Positions 6,971 through 15,468 are shown, numbered from the stretch's first letter. The stretch: DNA of 64,000 nucleotides from an uncultured Oscillibacter sp. (GCF_910579365.1 NZ_CAJTUX010000009.1:1-64000), one strand, 5' to 3'. Translations and numbers: made by a program. Notes: a model not told the origin generated them from the sequence alone.

Positions 6971-7474
6971 TTAGACCGCCCCCTCTCTGGCCCCCGTGGA
7001 ACCCTCTGTGGCCTCGCTTACCTCCACCCCCTCATGGATTACCACCCGGCCCTTCTCGTCCAGTCTGGCACCCCCTACACTAATCAGGGACAACAGGGCC
7101 TTCAGCCTGTCAGCGTCTACAACCTCCAGCTTGAACCGATTGCTGACCAGCTCATAACGGTCGCCAGCCTTGCCGCCCTTGATAACTCGGGTGACTGCGA
7201 AATACTTCGATACGCCGCTGTCCTCGTCCTCCTTGATCGGCATGAAGGTCGCCAGCCCCGTCTTTGCCAGTAAACCAGTGGTGAAAGTCTCGTCCATCAC
7301 AACCTCGCCGCCCTCGGTCACAGTCACGCCGTTGATCCGCTCACCCGCCGCAATCTTGGCCTTGATCTGCTTGTCAGAGTACCATGTAAAGTCCCGGCTC
7401 TGATTCAGATAAACACACCAGCCCTCACGCCGCTTGCCCAGCTTTTCCTCAAAGATAACAGTAGCCTTACACAT
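6971..7474 (-). CDS. Unknown element protein
   Basis: 167 residues from ATG 7474 (ribosome site GAAGGAG). Soluble, with many Gly/Val beta-type segments (GERINGVTVTEGGEVVMDETFTTG; KYFAVTRVIKGGKAGDRYELVSNRF) and an acidic end. No recognisable catalytic motif. It is coupled to a 47-residue membrane protein downstream. Its base composition is richer in GC than that of its neighbours, so it may be a later acquisition in the element. Confidence 0.6.
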   Translation of the reverse strand: MCKATVIFEEKLGKRREGWCVYLNQSRDFTWYSDKQIKAKIAAGERINGVTVTEGGEVVMDETFTTGLLAKTGLATFMPIKEDEDSGVSKYFAVTRVIKGGKAGDRYELVSNRFKLEVVDADRLKALLSLISVGGARLDEKGRVVIHEGVEVSEATEGSTGAREGAV

Positions 7475-7980
7475 AATAAGTCATTCTCCTTCAATTTTGA
7501 TTTTCTGAAAGTTCTTTTCCCTTTCAACAAAACCATCTTAACGCTGGGTTCATTGACGTGCAAGACGTGATTTTGTATGGGTCTGAATCCCCAAAATTGG
7601 GGAGTTTGTAGAAATCAAACAGGTTGTATCTTCTAACCGCTCTATTCTGGTAAACATTTCAGCTTTTTCATGCTTCCCACATTTGTCATAATTTCAATTT
7701 GCAACATTTGAAACACCATCGCAACTAGCCTAAATCATGTCGAAACCTGTTCTGATTCAACTTTCCTTCTCCTGCCTTCCTCTCCTGGAAAATCACCCAT
7801 TTCCACCTTCTCAACCCTTCTAAATCTTTGAAAAAGCCACTCTGAAACTTAAATCTAAATCTCCTTGAAATTTTGAGCACTTTCCAAAAATTGTCCTATG
7901 AAGTAGAATCCGACAAACTTACATTTGTCAAACTCCACGCATTTTCTGATTCCTTTACGCTTTTCAAAAAAGCATAAAAG
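7475..7980. other. Gene-free AT-rich region
   Basis: About 500 bp without a supported gene. The word ACATTTG occurs several times (near 7681, 7703 and 7921), including the inverted pair GACAAA-CTTACA-TTTGTC at 7911-7929. It could be an operator or origin-like site; nothing decisive is seen. Confidence 0.35.
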
Positions 7981-8010
7981 GAGCGTCAAGCAACAAATTA
8001 CTTGACGCTC
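7981..8010 (-). terminator. Intrinsic terminator
   Basis: Perfect 10-bp stem GAGCGTCAAG/CTTGACGCTC with a 10-base loop, followed on the minus strand by CCTTTTATGCTTTTTT; it ends the 8019-8267 gene. Confidence 0.75.
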
Positions 8011-8018
8011 TCTCTTCA

Positions 8019-8267
8019 TTATTTTGATTTCCTACCCTTCTTTGCTCGGTTCAACCCGTATATGTTGCTCAGCATTTTTGTAATGTATTCCAGTTGCCCT
8101 TTACTAAGCAAAATATGATATGGCAGTATAATTCCCATAAGATTTTGAGTATATGAAGTTCCCAGCCCCCAATTGCCTCGAAAATAATACTCATTCCGCC
8201 AAGGCCCTCTGTTATTGTATCTGCGAATCAAGGTAACTTTGACGTTGTTTATTACCATTTCTGCCAT
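8019..8267 (-). CDS. Unknown small element protein
   Basis: 82 residues from ATG 8267 (MAEMVINNVKV...), chosen because AAAGGTGG lies about 7 bases upstream. The middle is aromatic and basic (LIRRYNNRGPWRNEYYFRG), and it ends in a Lys-rich tail (RAKKGRKSK), suggesting nucleic-acid contact. No known domain is recognised. Its own terminator follows. Confidence 0.5.
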   Translation of the reverse strand: MAEMVINNVKVTLIRRYNNRGPWRNEYYFRGNWGLGTSYTQNLMGIILPYHILLSKGQLEYITKMLSNIYGLNRAKKGRKSK

Positions 8268-8343
8268 GACAATTCCACCTTTCAAATAAATGTAATTTTA
8301 TTTGAGAGATGTGCTCTATAAACAGATTTTCAAAAATGTATAA

Positions 8344-8380
8344 AATAACAGGGTGCCCCAGTTTGGAACACCCTGTTATT
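8344..8380 (-). terminator. Intrinsic terminator of the SH3 lipoprotein gene
   Basis: A perfect 12-bp stem AATAACAGGGTG/CACCCTGTTATT with a 13-base loop, followed by TTATACATTTTT on the minus strand. Confidence 0.75.
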
Positions 8381-8418
8381 ATCAACGGAGCAATAGCCTC
8401 CTATGTTAATTAATTGTG

Positions 8419-9195
8419 CTAGTCGCCATTTAACTCCCCGACTAAACCATGCACCCAGTCCGCATAATTGGGATCATTTATATCCATTCGTTTAGATGGA
8501 TCTGTACCCTGATACCCTTGTTCTATTAACATTTGTTGTCGCCTGGCTGCCCAGGCATCCATATCTACTTCTGCGTCTGTACTGCCAGAGGGTTGACCAG
8601 AAGGTTGCTGTTGGGTTTGTTGCTGGGTTGGCTGCTGTTGCTGGGTTTGACCTGATGGCTTACCTTGAGTGCTACCTCCACTTGGTTGCTGTGCCACTGG
8701 CTTCGTTGTGGATAAATATTTATTGCTTATATATGCCGTGGTTCCATCACTTAGTTCTACCCGGCTCCAACCTTCCGCTTCGGTGCCTGCTATGCTAGTA
8801 CCTGTGCGTGTTACCGACTGACCTACCGATAAACTTCCCAGCTTGTCACTGTCTGCCGCATAACTCGCCCTGATATTAACAGTGCCTGTTGCATAGACTG
8901 TCTCGTTGACCTCGGTAAATAGCTCAACTTCGACACTCCCAGAGCCTTCAAATATACCAGCCCCGTCCGCTTCTTCTGGCTCTATGTCCTCCAAGTCCGC
9001 TAAAGGCATGGCAGTGTCGTTTTCATTTTTTACCTCCATGGATTCAAATTGAGGTGTAGTACTAGCAGGTTCGCTCTGTTGAACTTTCCCCTGGTCCGGC
9101 TCCTGTAGCTCCTGCTGGGCCTGCTGTCCCCCGCAACCCGCCATCCCTAGCATAAGCGCAAGGGAAAGAGCAACTGCTAAAGATCTTGTTTTCAT
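8419..9195 (-). CDS. SH3-domain lipoprotein with Gln-rich linker
   Basis: 258 residues from ATG 9195 (GGAGGAAAGG upstream). The signal peptide MKTRSLAVALSLALML is followed by lipobox GMAGC, so it is a lipid-anchored surface protein. Next come an acidic spacer, a bacterial SH3 (SH3b) domain at roughly 95-165 (TVNIRASYAADSDKLGSLSVGQSVTRTG...GWSRVELSDGTTAYISNKYL) and a low-complexity Gln/Pro/Ser linker. The tail is a helical stretch ending YADWVHGLVGELNGD. SH3b domains usually bind cell-wall peptides. Its role on a mobile element is unknown; superinfection or surface exclusion is one possibility. Confidence 0.75.
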   Translation of the reverse strand: MKTRSLAVALSLALMLGMAGCGGQQAQQELQEPDQGKVQQSEPASTTPQFESMEVKNENDTAMPLADLEDIEPEEADGAGIFEGSGSVEVELFTEVNETVYATGTVNIRASYAADSDKLGSLSVGQSVTRTGTSIAGTEAEGWSRVELSDGTTAYISNKYLSTTKPVAQQPSGGSTQGKPSGQTQQQQPTQQQTQQQPSGQPSGSTDAEVDMDAWAARRQQMLIEQGYQGTDPSKRMDINDPNYADWVHGLVGELNGD

Positions 9196-9966
9196 GTTCC
9201 TTTCCTCCAAACTGTATTCTTAACAGGTTCTGCATAAACCGCCCGGACTGGCAGTCAGGGACAGTCTATGCTTTCCCTGCCAAGAACAACAAAAGCAGTG
9301 CAACGGATTTGTGTAAACCCATCACACTGCCTGATTTTTCATCAAAGCAAACACAGCTATTTTGCCTGCCCTATTGCTAAATCTGTTTCAGACAGGTATA
9401 ATGAAGCTGGTGCAGATGTAAGTCTGCTGTGCTGGGTAGCGTAGATACCCGTACAGCCTGGGGGAGGGGGCCTATTCCCTCCCCCAGGTGCCTGCAATCG
9501 TTATTCTTGTATTTTTTATTCTACCGCAGGGCCTACTTTTCGTCAAGCCCTCTATTCCAATTAAAGTTCCCTGGGAGTTAAAATATCCATAGCTAAGTTG
9601 CCATATATCTTTCCTAAATGTTGGCCTATTGTTTCCCCCACTCATATCATAAGACCACCTTTTGGTAATTTATTGTGTGCTTTACGCCGAATTGCAGGCC
9701 TTCGCTTACCTTTGCTATTCAGGAACACAGGTCATTCCAGTATCTAAAGCTATTTCTTAAATTCCTATGTTCCCTTTGCTTATCCATGCACCAGCAACCT
9801 ACAAAATTTTTCACTTTTAGAAAACCATGTCGTTTTGACCCCAATGCTTCCCTAAAAATTTCACCGTGTATATCATCAAAAAAGCCCCATGTATCTGACA
9901 TTTTTTTGATTGTCGAGAGCAAATCTGCCCTTCTCGCTTTTTCATCACAAAGGATTCAGAAAGACA
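9196..9966. other. Gene-poor region with a GC-rich hairpin
   Basis: About 770 bp upstream of the lipoprotein gene. A perfect 12-bp stem CCTGGGGGAGGG/CCCTCCCCCAGG (9457-9488) is followed on the plus strand by a T-rich stretch. A 67-codon minus frame (9719-9922) lacks a clear ribosome site and recognisable similarity, so I do not call it a gene. Confidence 0.4.
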
Positions 9967-10002
9967 AAAAAAGCTGGTAGCTGTACTGCTACCAGCTTTT
10001 TT
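9967..10002. terminator. Bidirectional terminator
   Basis: A perfect 15-bp stem (9967-9981 with 9988-10002), with A-run on the left and T-run on the right. It ends the serine recombinase gene on the minus strand. Confidence 0.85.
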
Positions 10003-10015
10003 CCATTATGTTTCC

Positions 10016-10588
10016 TTACAAATCAACAAACGAGTCATCCTCATATTCACGCACTTTTCGATACCATGTCGAGCGTGAAATTCCCAACTGTTTCGCTCCT
10101 GCGCTGGCTGACAGCTTCCCCTCCTTCACGTTGAGATAAACACCCTCAAAAGTATCAACCGCTTTCTTGGGTCTGCCAGTCATGCGGCCCTCTGCCTTGG
10201 CTATGGCGATTCCCTCGGCTTGACGTTCCAATATGTTATCCCGTTCGAGTTCAGCCAAAGCGCCAAAGACCGCCAGCATAAATTTTCCTGCCGCTGTACT
10301 GGTATCAATGTTTTCTTTCCTGCTGACAAACTGCACCTTCTTTTCCTCTAATGCCGCAGTTAAATCCAGCAAGTCACGAGTATTCCTCGCAAAGCGTGAA
10401 ATACTCTCTACGGTCAGACTGTCACCCTCCCGCACAAAATCCATCATCTTGCGCAGTTCAGGCCTTTCCTGATTCTTTCCGCTGACCTTATCCGTGAACA
10501 CTCGTTCAACCCCTAATTTCTCCATTAGTAAATCCTGTCTTGCCGTGTTCTGCTCCTTGGTGGATATCCTCACATATCCGACTTTCAT
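10016..10588 (-). CDS. Serine recombinase (resolvase/invertase family)
   Basis: 190 residues from ATG 10588, with AGAGGAG upstream. The catalytic serine is in VGYVRISTKEQN (about residue 9); DSLTVESISRFARNTRDLL and FVSRKENIDTSTAAGKFMLAVFGALAELERDNILERQ are the other hallmarks. A C-terminal HTH of the Hin type follows (GKLSASAGAKQLGISRSTWYRK). The size matches small resolvases/invertases that resolve dimers or invert segments. It may act as element resolvase, a second recombination system beside the tyrosine integrase. Confidence 0.92.
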   Translation of the reverse strand: MKVGYVRISTKEQNTARQDLLMEKLGVERVFTDKVSGKNQERPELRKMMDFVREGDSLTVESISRFARNTRDLLDLTAALEEKKVQFVSRKENIDTSTAAGKFMLAVFGALAELERDNILERQAEGIAIAKAEGRMTGRPKKAVDTFEGVYLNVKEGKLSASAGAKQLGISRSTWYRKVREYEDDSFVDL

Positions 10589-10814
10589 TGTATTCGCTCC
10601 TCTCAACTAGATTTTCAAATGAAACTGAACACCGAAACTGTCCCGAAAATGGTGCGCTCTGAAAGGTATACCTTGCAGAGCGTCCCGAACTTCCTCCCCT
10701 TTCTCCCTCTGGAAGTGTCTCGAAAGCTCCGTTTCTGTTTTCGGCGCACTCTTTCGGTGCGTCTCATTTGATACTTAAACTTCATTTTAGAGCAAAAACA
10801 AAAGAATACCCTCC

Positions 10815-10835
10815 GAATTTTTGGTAATGTGGTAA
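10815..10835 (-). promoter_or_regulatory. TTACCA tandem box, copy 3
   Basis: 21 bp identical to 6760-6780; minus-strand core TTACCACATTACCAAAAA. It lies just past a hairpin terminator and about 230 bp upstream of the serine recombinase. Confidence 0.5.
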
Positions 10836-10851
10836 CTGCTGGCACAAAAAA

Positions 10852-10881
10852 ATACTGCCCGGGGTCCATCCCGGGCAGTAT
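10852..10881 (-). terminator. Intrinsic terminator
   Basis: A perfect 12-bp stem ATACTGCCCGGG/CCCGGGCAGTAT with a 6-base loop, followed by TTTTTTTG on the minus strand; it ends the 10900-11346 gene. Confidence 0.85.
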
Positions 10882-10899
10882 CTTTTCTTTTCTAATGCT

Positions 10900-11346
10900 T
10901 TATCTGACAGACAAAATCAAATTCCCGCCATCGTCAGCATCAACCACCAAATCACCGCAGTATGTACGGTGTTGGTCGTGAGCGGCGGGTGTCACCGCCT
11001 CCAACATTTGAGGTCTGTTATCGAATTTACTGCCCTCATGATGGGCATACAACCCCTCTCTCATGTTTGGACATAATTCCCGGTGCAGGTAAACTGTCTT
11101 TCCTGCCCGGCAGGTTTTGATATAGTTATTGGTTCCGCACCAATACTCCTTTTTGATTCTGTGATAATCTGCTTCGCTTACCACAGTAAAAAAGGTGTCC
11201 TTTCCCTCGGTGTATTGCATGAATACCATACCTGGAAAATTCCTGCTTGTATATGCTGGATTCTTTCCAGCATCAGAAATCTTCGTCATGTACTTCATGA
11301 GTACAACTAGTGCAATTACCAGCCTTGAAAATCTAAATTCCTTCAT
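10900..11346 (-). CDS. HNH-endonuclease-like element protein
   Basis: 148 residues from ATG 11346 (MKEFRFSRLVIALV). After a short N-terminal region it has KEYWCGTNNYIKT...VYLHRELCPNMREGLYAHHEGSKFDNRPQMLEAVT. The spaced His, HHEG and FDNR resemble the H-N-H core of homing-type endonucleases (usually HxDGNxxNNRxxNL), but the central Asp is replaced by Glu and the fit is partial. It is the last gene before the right attachment repeat and has its own terminator. Nuclease activity is inferred. Confidence 0.55.
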   Translation of the reverse strand: MKEFRFSRLVIALVVLMKYMTKISDAGKNPAYTSRNFPGMVFMQYTEGKDTFFTVVSEADYHRIKKEYWCGTNNYIKTCRAGKTVYLHRELCPNMREGLYAHHEGSKFDNRPQMLEAVTPAAHDQHRTYCGDLVVDADDGGNLILSVR

Positions 11347-11498
11347 TGTCAACGCCTCCGATATTTTTAATATAGACCTCAATCCAAGCAAAACTCTTGA
11401 ATTTAAATCTACTTTCCTTTTCTAACACAGCATATTTGCAGGCATTAACACTGACACCCTCCAAGCAGTCAATTTTTGTCCTTGCTGACATAAAAAAT

Positions 11499-11530
11499 GG
11501 TACTGCCCGGGATTTTTCCCAAGCAGTACC
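11499..11530 (-). terminator. Terminator of the V-ATPase operon, supplied by the element
   Basis: GGTACTGC/GCAGTACC stem with CCGGG/CCC extension, followed on the minus strand by ATTTTTTATG. It lies just inside the right attachment repeat and matches the hairpin at 1427-1458, so the element brings both gene end and terminator. Confidence 0.75.
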
Positions 11531-11538
11531 ATCTTTCC

Positions 11539-11694
11539 CTTTTTAGGCCCATCCTAGAAGCGGTAAATAAGCGGTACAGCTACCCCTTAAACCTCTGACG
11601 GCGCCTCACTCGAATCCCCGAAAGTCCTTATGGCTCTAGCGGTTTCCGCCCGCTTCTCTTCCAGGGATTCCTTCAAAATCATGTCCTTCACCTT
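11539..11694. repeat. Right attachment repeat (3' end of intact ntpD)
   Basis: 156 bp identical to 1467-1622. It covers the stop codon and last 35 codons of ntpD and 48 bp beyond the stop. Confidence 0.9.
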
Positions 11695-12300
11695 CATAAG
11701 CCGGATCGTGGTCGCGCGGTCATTCTCGTCCAGCTTCATGTTGATATACCGGATCGCCTCCTGGGTGTTGGGAATCATGACGTACTCCAGGGCGTTGACC
11801 CGCCGCCGGGTCTTCTCAATCTCCTCCGCCATCAGCTGGGCGGACTTCTCAATTTCCGCCAGCTTCAAGAGCTTGCGGAACACCTTCCCCAGTGCGTCCA
11901 CCGCCGTGTCCAGCTCGCCGGACGTGGCCGCGAAGCCATAGGGATAGATGTCCGAGTCCGACCGGGTCTGGGTCTGAAAATCGTACACCGGCACATTGAC
12001 GGACATGATGTTCTGGGTGGTCTGGGTCAGCACCACGCTCTGCTTCGGGTAGAGCAGGGCCTGCTCCAGCGCCTCGGAGCTCATCAAAGCGGAGGCCACC
12101 GTGAAGGCCCCGTGGACCGTCATCAGCTCCTTCTCCACCTCGGCCCGGAGGGCCCGGACTTCCCGGACCGTCTCCAGAAACTGCTTCATCAGCTCATCCC
12201 GCTTGTCTTTCAGCAGCTTGTGGCCCCGCTGGGCGGTGCGCAGCTTGCCCTTCAGGCGGGTGAGCTCCATTCGGGTGGGGCTTACCGTGATATTCGCCAT
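11587..12300 (-). CDS. ntpD: V-type ATPase subunit D
   Basis: 237 residues, the central-shaft subunit that turns inside the A3B3 head. It has the typical start (TVSPTRMELTRLKGKLRTAQRGHKLLKDKRDEL) and two long coiled-coil arms. Ribosome site AAGGAGGGGTGA before ATG 12300. It is the last gene of the operon, 13 bp after ntpB. Its last 35 codons fall within the 156-bp direct repeat, so the mobile element has replaced them with its own identical copy and the gene stays intact. Confidence 0.95.
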   Translation of the reverse strand: MANITVSPTRMELTRLKGKLRTAQRGHKLLKDKRDELMKQFLETVREVRALRAEVEKELMTVHGAFTVASALMSSEALEQALLYPKQSVVLTQTTQNIMSVNVPVYDFQTQTRSDSDIYPYGFAATSGELDTAVDALGKVFRKLLKLAEIEKSAQLMAEEIEKTRRRVNALEYVMIPNTQEAIRYINMKLDENDRATTIRLMKVKDMILKESLEEKRAETARAIRTFGDSSEAPSEV

Positions 12301-12313
12301 GGCTCACCCCTCC

Positions 12314-13699
12314 TTACTGCTCGTCTTTCTTCGGCCAGTATCTCTCAATCAGCTCGGGCTTGATTCGCTTCAGCTCCGCCTTGGGCAGGATGCTGAGAAG
12401 CTCCCAGCCCAGGTCCAGAGTCTCGAAAATGGAGCGGTTCTCCTCATAGCCCTGGTTCACGTAGCGCCGCTCAAACTCATCGGCAAACTTCGCGTACAGC
12501 AGGTCCGTGGGCGTCAGGGCCGCCTCGCCCAGGATGCTCATCAGCTCCTTGTTGTCCTTGCCGGTGGAATAGGCGGCAAAGAGCTGGTTCATGGTGTCGG
12601 CGTGGTCCTCCCGGGTCTTGCCCTTGCCCACGCCCTTGTCCTTCAGACGGCTCAGGCTGGGCAGCACGTCCACGGGGGGATGAATCCCCTGGCGGTAGAG
12701 GGCGCGGCTCAGGATAATCTGCCCCTCGGTGATATAGCCCGTCAGGTCGGGGATGGGGTGGGTCTTGTCGTCCTCGGGCATGGTCAGGATGGGAATCAGG
12801 GTGATGGAGCCCTTCTTGCCCAGCTGCCGGCCGGCCCGCTCGTACAGCGTCGCCAAGTCGGTGTACAGGTAGCCGGGGAAGCCGCGGCGGCCCGGGACCT
12901 CCTTCTTGGCGGCGGAGACCTCCCGGAGGGCCTCGGCGTAGTTGGTGATGTCGGTCATGATGACCAGAACGTGCATATCCTTCTCAAAGGCCAGATACTC
13001 CGCGGCGGTCAGAGCCATGCGGGGCGTGGAAATACGCTCGACGGCGGGGTCGTTGGCCAGGTTGGAGAAGAGCACGGTACGGTCAATGGCGCCGGTGCGC
13101 TTGAACTCCTTGACGAAGAACTCCGACTCCTCGAAGGTAATACCGATGGCGGCGAAGACCACGGCGAAGTTGGCCCCCTCGTCTCCCAGCACCTTGGCCT
13201 GCCGGGCGATCTGAGCCGCCAGGTTGGCGTGGGGCAGGCCGGAGCCGGAGAAGATGGGCAGCTTCTGCCCGCGGACCAGGGTATTCAGGCCATCAATGGT
13301 GGAGACGCCGGTCTGGATGAACTCGTTGGGGTAGTCCCGGGCGGCGGGGTTCATGGGCAGGCCATTGATATCCCGGAACTCGTCGGCCAGGATGTCGGGG
13401 CCGCCGTCGATCGGCTGGCCCATGCCGTTGAAGACCCGGCCCAGCATGTCGCCGGACACGCCCAGCTGAAGGGGGTGGCCCAGGAAACGGACCTTGGCAT
13501 CCGCCATGTTGATGCCGGCGGCAGCCTCAAAGAGCTGGACCACGGCGGTGTCACCGTTGACCTCCAGCACCTTGCCCCGGCGGATGGAACCGTCATGAAG
13601 CTCCACTTCCACCAGTTCGTCGTAGGTGACGTTTTCGACCATCCGGACCATCATCAGCGGGCTGACGATCTCCTCTACGGTTTTGTATTCACGAATCAT
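12314..13699 (-). CDS. ntpB: V-type ATPase subunit B
   Basis: 461 residues, the non-catalytic nucleotide-binding-fold subunit of the A3B3 hexamer. MIREYKTVEEIVSPLMMVRMVENVTYDELVEV and FSGSGLPHANLAAQIARQAK (degenerate P-loop) are characteristic, and length is normal. Its ATG overlaps the end of ntpA by one base, so the two are translated together in the expected near-equal amounts. Confidence 0.96.
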   Translation of the reverse strand: MIREYKTVEEIVSPLMMVRMVENVTYDELVEVELHDGSIRRGKVLEVNGDTAVVQLFEAAAGINMADAKVRFLGHPLQLGVSGDMLGRVFNGMGQPIDGGPDILADEFRDINGLPMNPAARDYPNEFIQTGVSTIDGLNTLVRGQKLPIFSGSGLPHANLAAQIARQAKVLGDEGANFAVVFAAIGITFEESEFFVKEFKRTGAIDRTVLFSNLANDPAVERISTPRMALTAAEYLAFEKDMHVLVIMTDITNYAEALREVSAAKKEVPGRRGFPGYLYTDLATLYERAGRQLGKKGSITLIPILTMPEDDKTHPIPDLTGYITEGQIILSRALYRQGIHPPVDVLPSLSRLKDKGVGKGKTREDHADTMNQLFAAYSTGKDNKELMSILGEAALTPTDLLYAKFADEFERRYVNQGYEENRSIFETLDLGWELLSILPKAELKRIKPELIERYWPKKDEQ

Positions 13700-15468
13700 C
13701 AGTTGTCACCTCCCTGGGCGGCGATCTCGGCGATCTGGGTTTCCATCTCGGCGCCGATTCCCTCGTAGACCTTCCCGTATTCCTCAGCGGGGACGCTCTT
13801 GGCCCGGCCGATCTTCTCGCGGACAGGGATGTCGAAGAGCTTCATCACATCCGCGCCCTTGGCGATGGCGTCCCGGCACAGGTCCTCATAGCGGAGGATC
13901 AGCGCCAGAAGCTTGCCCTGCCGGTCATAGCTGGAGTAGCCGTCGATATCGGTGAAGGCGTTTTGCTGGAGGAAGTCCTCCCGGACCATCCGGGCGACCT
14001 CCAGCGTCAGCTGGTCGGCGGGGGACAGGGCATCCTTGCCGACGAGCTGGACAATCTCGTTCAGGCTGGCCTCCTGCTGGAGGATGTTCATGGCCCTGCC
14101 CCGGTCCTTCATGAAGTCCTCGCCAAAGTTCTCGTCGAACCAGGGCTTGAGGGTGTCCAGATACAGGGAGTAGGAGTTTAGCCAGTTGATGGCGGGGAAG
14201 TGCCGCTTGTAGGCGAGAGACGCGTCCAGGGCCCAGAAGACCTTGACAATCCGCATGGTGGCCTGGGACACGGGCTCGGACAGGTCGCCGCCCGGAGGCG
14301 ACACCGCGCCCACGGCGGTCAGGGAGCCCCGGCGCTCGTCGGAGCCGATGCACTCCACGCTGCCGGCCCGCTCGTAGAACTGGGCCAGACGGGAGCTGAG
14401 GTAGGCCGGGTAGCCCTCTTCGCCGGGCATCTCCTCCAGGCGGCCGGACATCTCGCGGAGAGCCTCGGCCCAGCGGGAGGTGGAGTCGGCGATGACGGCC
14501 ACGTCATAGCCCATGTCCCGGAAGTACTCGGCAATGGTGATGCCGGTGTACACAGACGCCTCTCGGGCGGCAACGGGCATATCGGAGGTGTTGGCGATCA
14601 GCACGGTCCGCTTCATCAGGGACTCGCCGGTGCGGGGGTCCTTCAGCTCGGGGAACTCCCGCAGAACGTCGGTCATCTCGTTGCCCCGCTCGCCGCAGCC
14701 GATGTAGACCACAATGTCCACGTCGGACCACTTGGCCAGCTGGTGCTGGACCACGGTCTTGCCGGAGCCGAAGGGGCCGGGAACGGCGGCGGTGCCGCCC
14801 TTGGCGATGGGGAACATGGTGTCGATGATCCGCTGGCCGGAGCACAGGGGACGCTCGGGAGAGTATTTCTTCTCATAGGGCCGGCCGACACGGACAGGCC
14901 ACTTCTGGACCATGGTCAAAGGCACGTCCTTTCCGTCCTCGGTAGTGAGGACGGCCACGGTCTCCGTCACGTTGTAGCTGCCGCTCTTGACGCTCTTGAT
15001 GGCGCCCTTCAGACCGGGGGGCACCATGATCTTGTGGAGCACCACCGGCGTCTCGGGGACCGTGCCGATGACGTCGCCGCCCACGACCTTATCCCCGGCC
15101 TTGACGGTGGCGGTGAAGTCCCACTTCTTCTCGTGGTCCAGGGCGGAGACCTCCACGCCGCGGGTGATGTTGGCGCCCACCTTTTCCACAATCTTCTCCA
15201 GGGGACGCTGGATGCCGTCATAGATACCCTCGATCATACCGGGGCCCAGCTCCACGCTCATGGGGGCGCCGGTGGTTTCCACGTCGGCCCCGGGGCCCAG
15301 ACCGGAGGTTTCCTCATAGACCTGGATGGAGGCGGCGTCGCCCTTCATGGTCAGGATTTCGCCGATCAGGCGTTGGGGGCCGACGCGGACCACGTCGGAC
15401 ATATTGGCGTCCGAAAGGCCCGTGGCGACCACCAGCGGCCCGGAAACTTTAACAACTTTGCCGCTCAA
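13699..15468 (-). CDS. ntpA: V-type ATPase catalytic subunit A
   Basis: 589 residues. The P-loop GPFGSGKT is at 231-238, the catalytic-Glu motif CGERGNEM at about 258-265, and the family's non-homologous insertion is at about 110-190. It hydrolyses ATP (or makes it) to turn the rotor. It is separated from the upstream subunit F gene by 168 bp, unlike the tight spacing elsewhere in the operon. Confidence 0.97.
   Translation of the reverse strand: MSGKVVKVSGPLVVATGLSDANMSDVVRVGPQRLIGEILTMKGDAASIQVYEETSGLGPGADVETTGAPMSVELGPGMIEGIYDGIQRPLEKIVEKVGANITRGVEVSALDHEKKWDFTATVKAGDKVVGGDVIGTVPETPVVLHKIMVPPGLKGAIKSVKSGSYNVTETVAVLTTEDGKDVPLTMVQKWPVRVGRPYEKKYSPERPLCSGQRIIDTMFPIAKGGTAAVPGPFGSGKTVVQHQLAKWSDVDIVVYIGCGERGNEMTDVLREFPELKDPRTGESLMKRTVLIANTSDMPVAAREASVYTGITIAEYFRDMGYDVAVIADSTSRWAEALREMSGRLEEMPGEEGYPAYLSSRLAQFYERAGSVECIGSDERRGSLTAVGAVSPPGGDLSEPVSQATMRIVKVFWALDASLAYKRHFPAINWLNSYSLYLDTLKPWFDENFGEDFMKDRGRAMNILQQEASLNEIVQLVGKDALSPADQLTLEVARMVREDFLQQNAFTDIDGYSSYDRQGKLLALILRYEDLCRDAIAKGADVMKLFDIPVREKIGRAKSVPAEEYGKVYEGIGAEMETQIAEIAAQGGDN

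Larger units (their letters stand above)
1467..11694. mobile_element. Integrative element inserted in the 3' end of ntpD
   Basis: A 156-bp perfect direct repeat, 10,072 bp apart, bounds an AT-richer block whose genes nearly all lie on the minus strand. It carries a tyrosine integrase near the left end, an excisionase-like protein, a toxin-antitoxin pair, a broken methylase, a serine recombinase and unknown genes. The right repeat completes an intact ntpD, so the element replaces the end of the gene it entered. No relaxase, coupling protein, type IV secretion or phage structural gene is visible, so it is a small integrative or mobilizable element or satellite rather than a full ICE. Confidence 0.85.

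Noticed and set aside
9719..9922. 67-codon minus-strand open frame
   Set aside because: It reads protein-like in part, but has no clear ribosome site or recognisable family, and lies in a gene-poor stretch.
10615..10869. 84-codon minus-strand open frame
   Set aside because: Crosses a terminator and the TTACCA box; composition not protein-like.
1467..11694. Prophage or full conjugative element
   Set aside because: No capsid, portal, terminase, tail, relaxase, VirB4/VirD4-like genes are visible between the attachment repeats.
12101..13768. 555-codon plus-strand open frame across ntpB and part of ntpD
   Set aside because: Antisense shadow of GC-rich genes; the protein is low-complexity Gly/Leu/Gln/His and has no family pattern.
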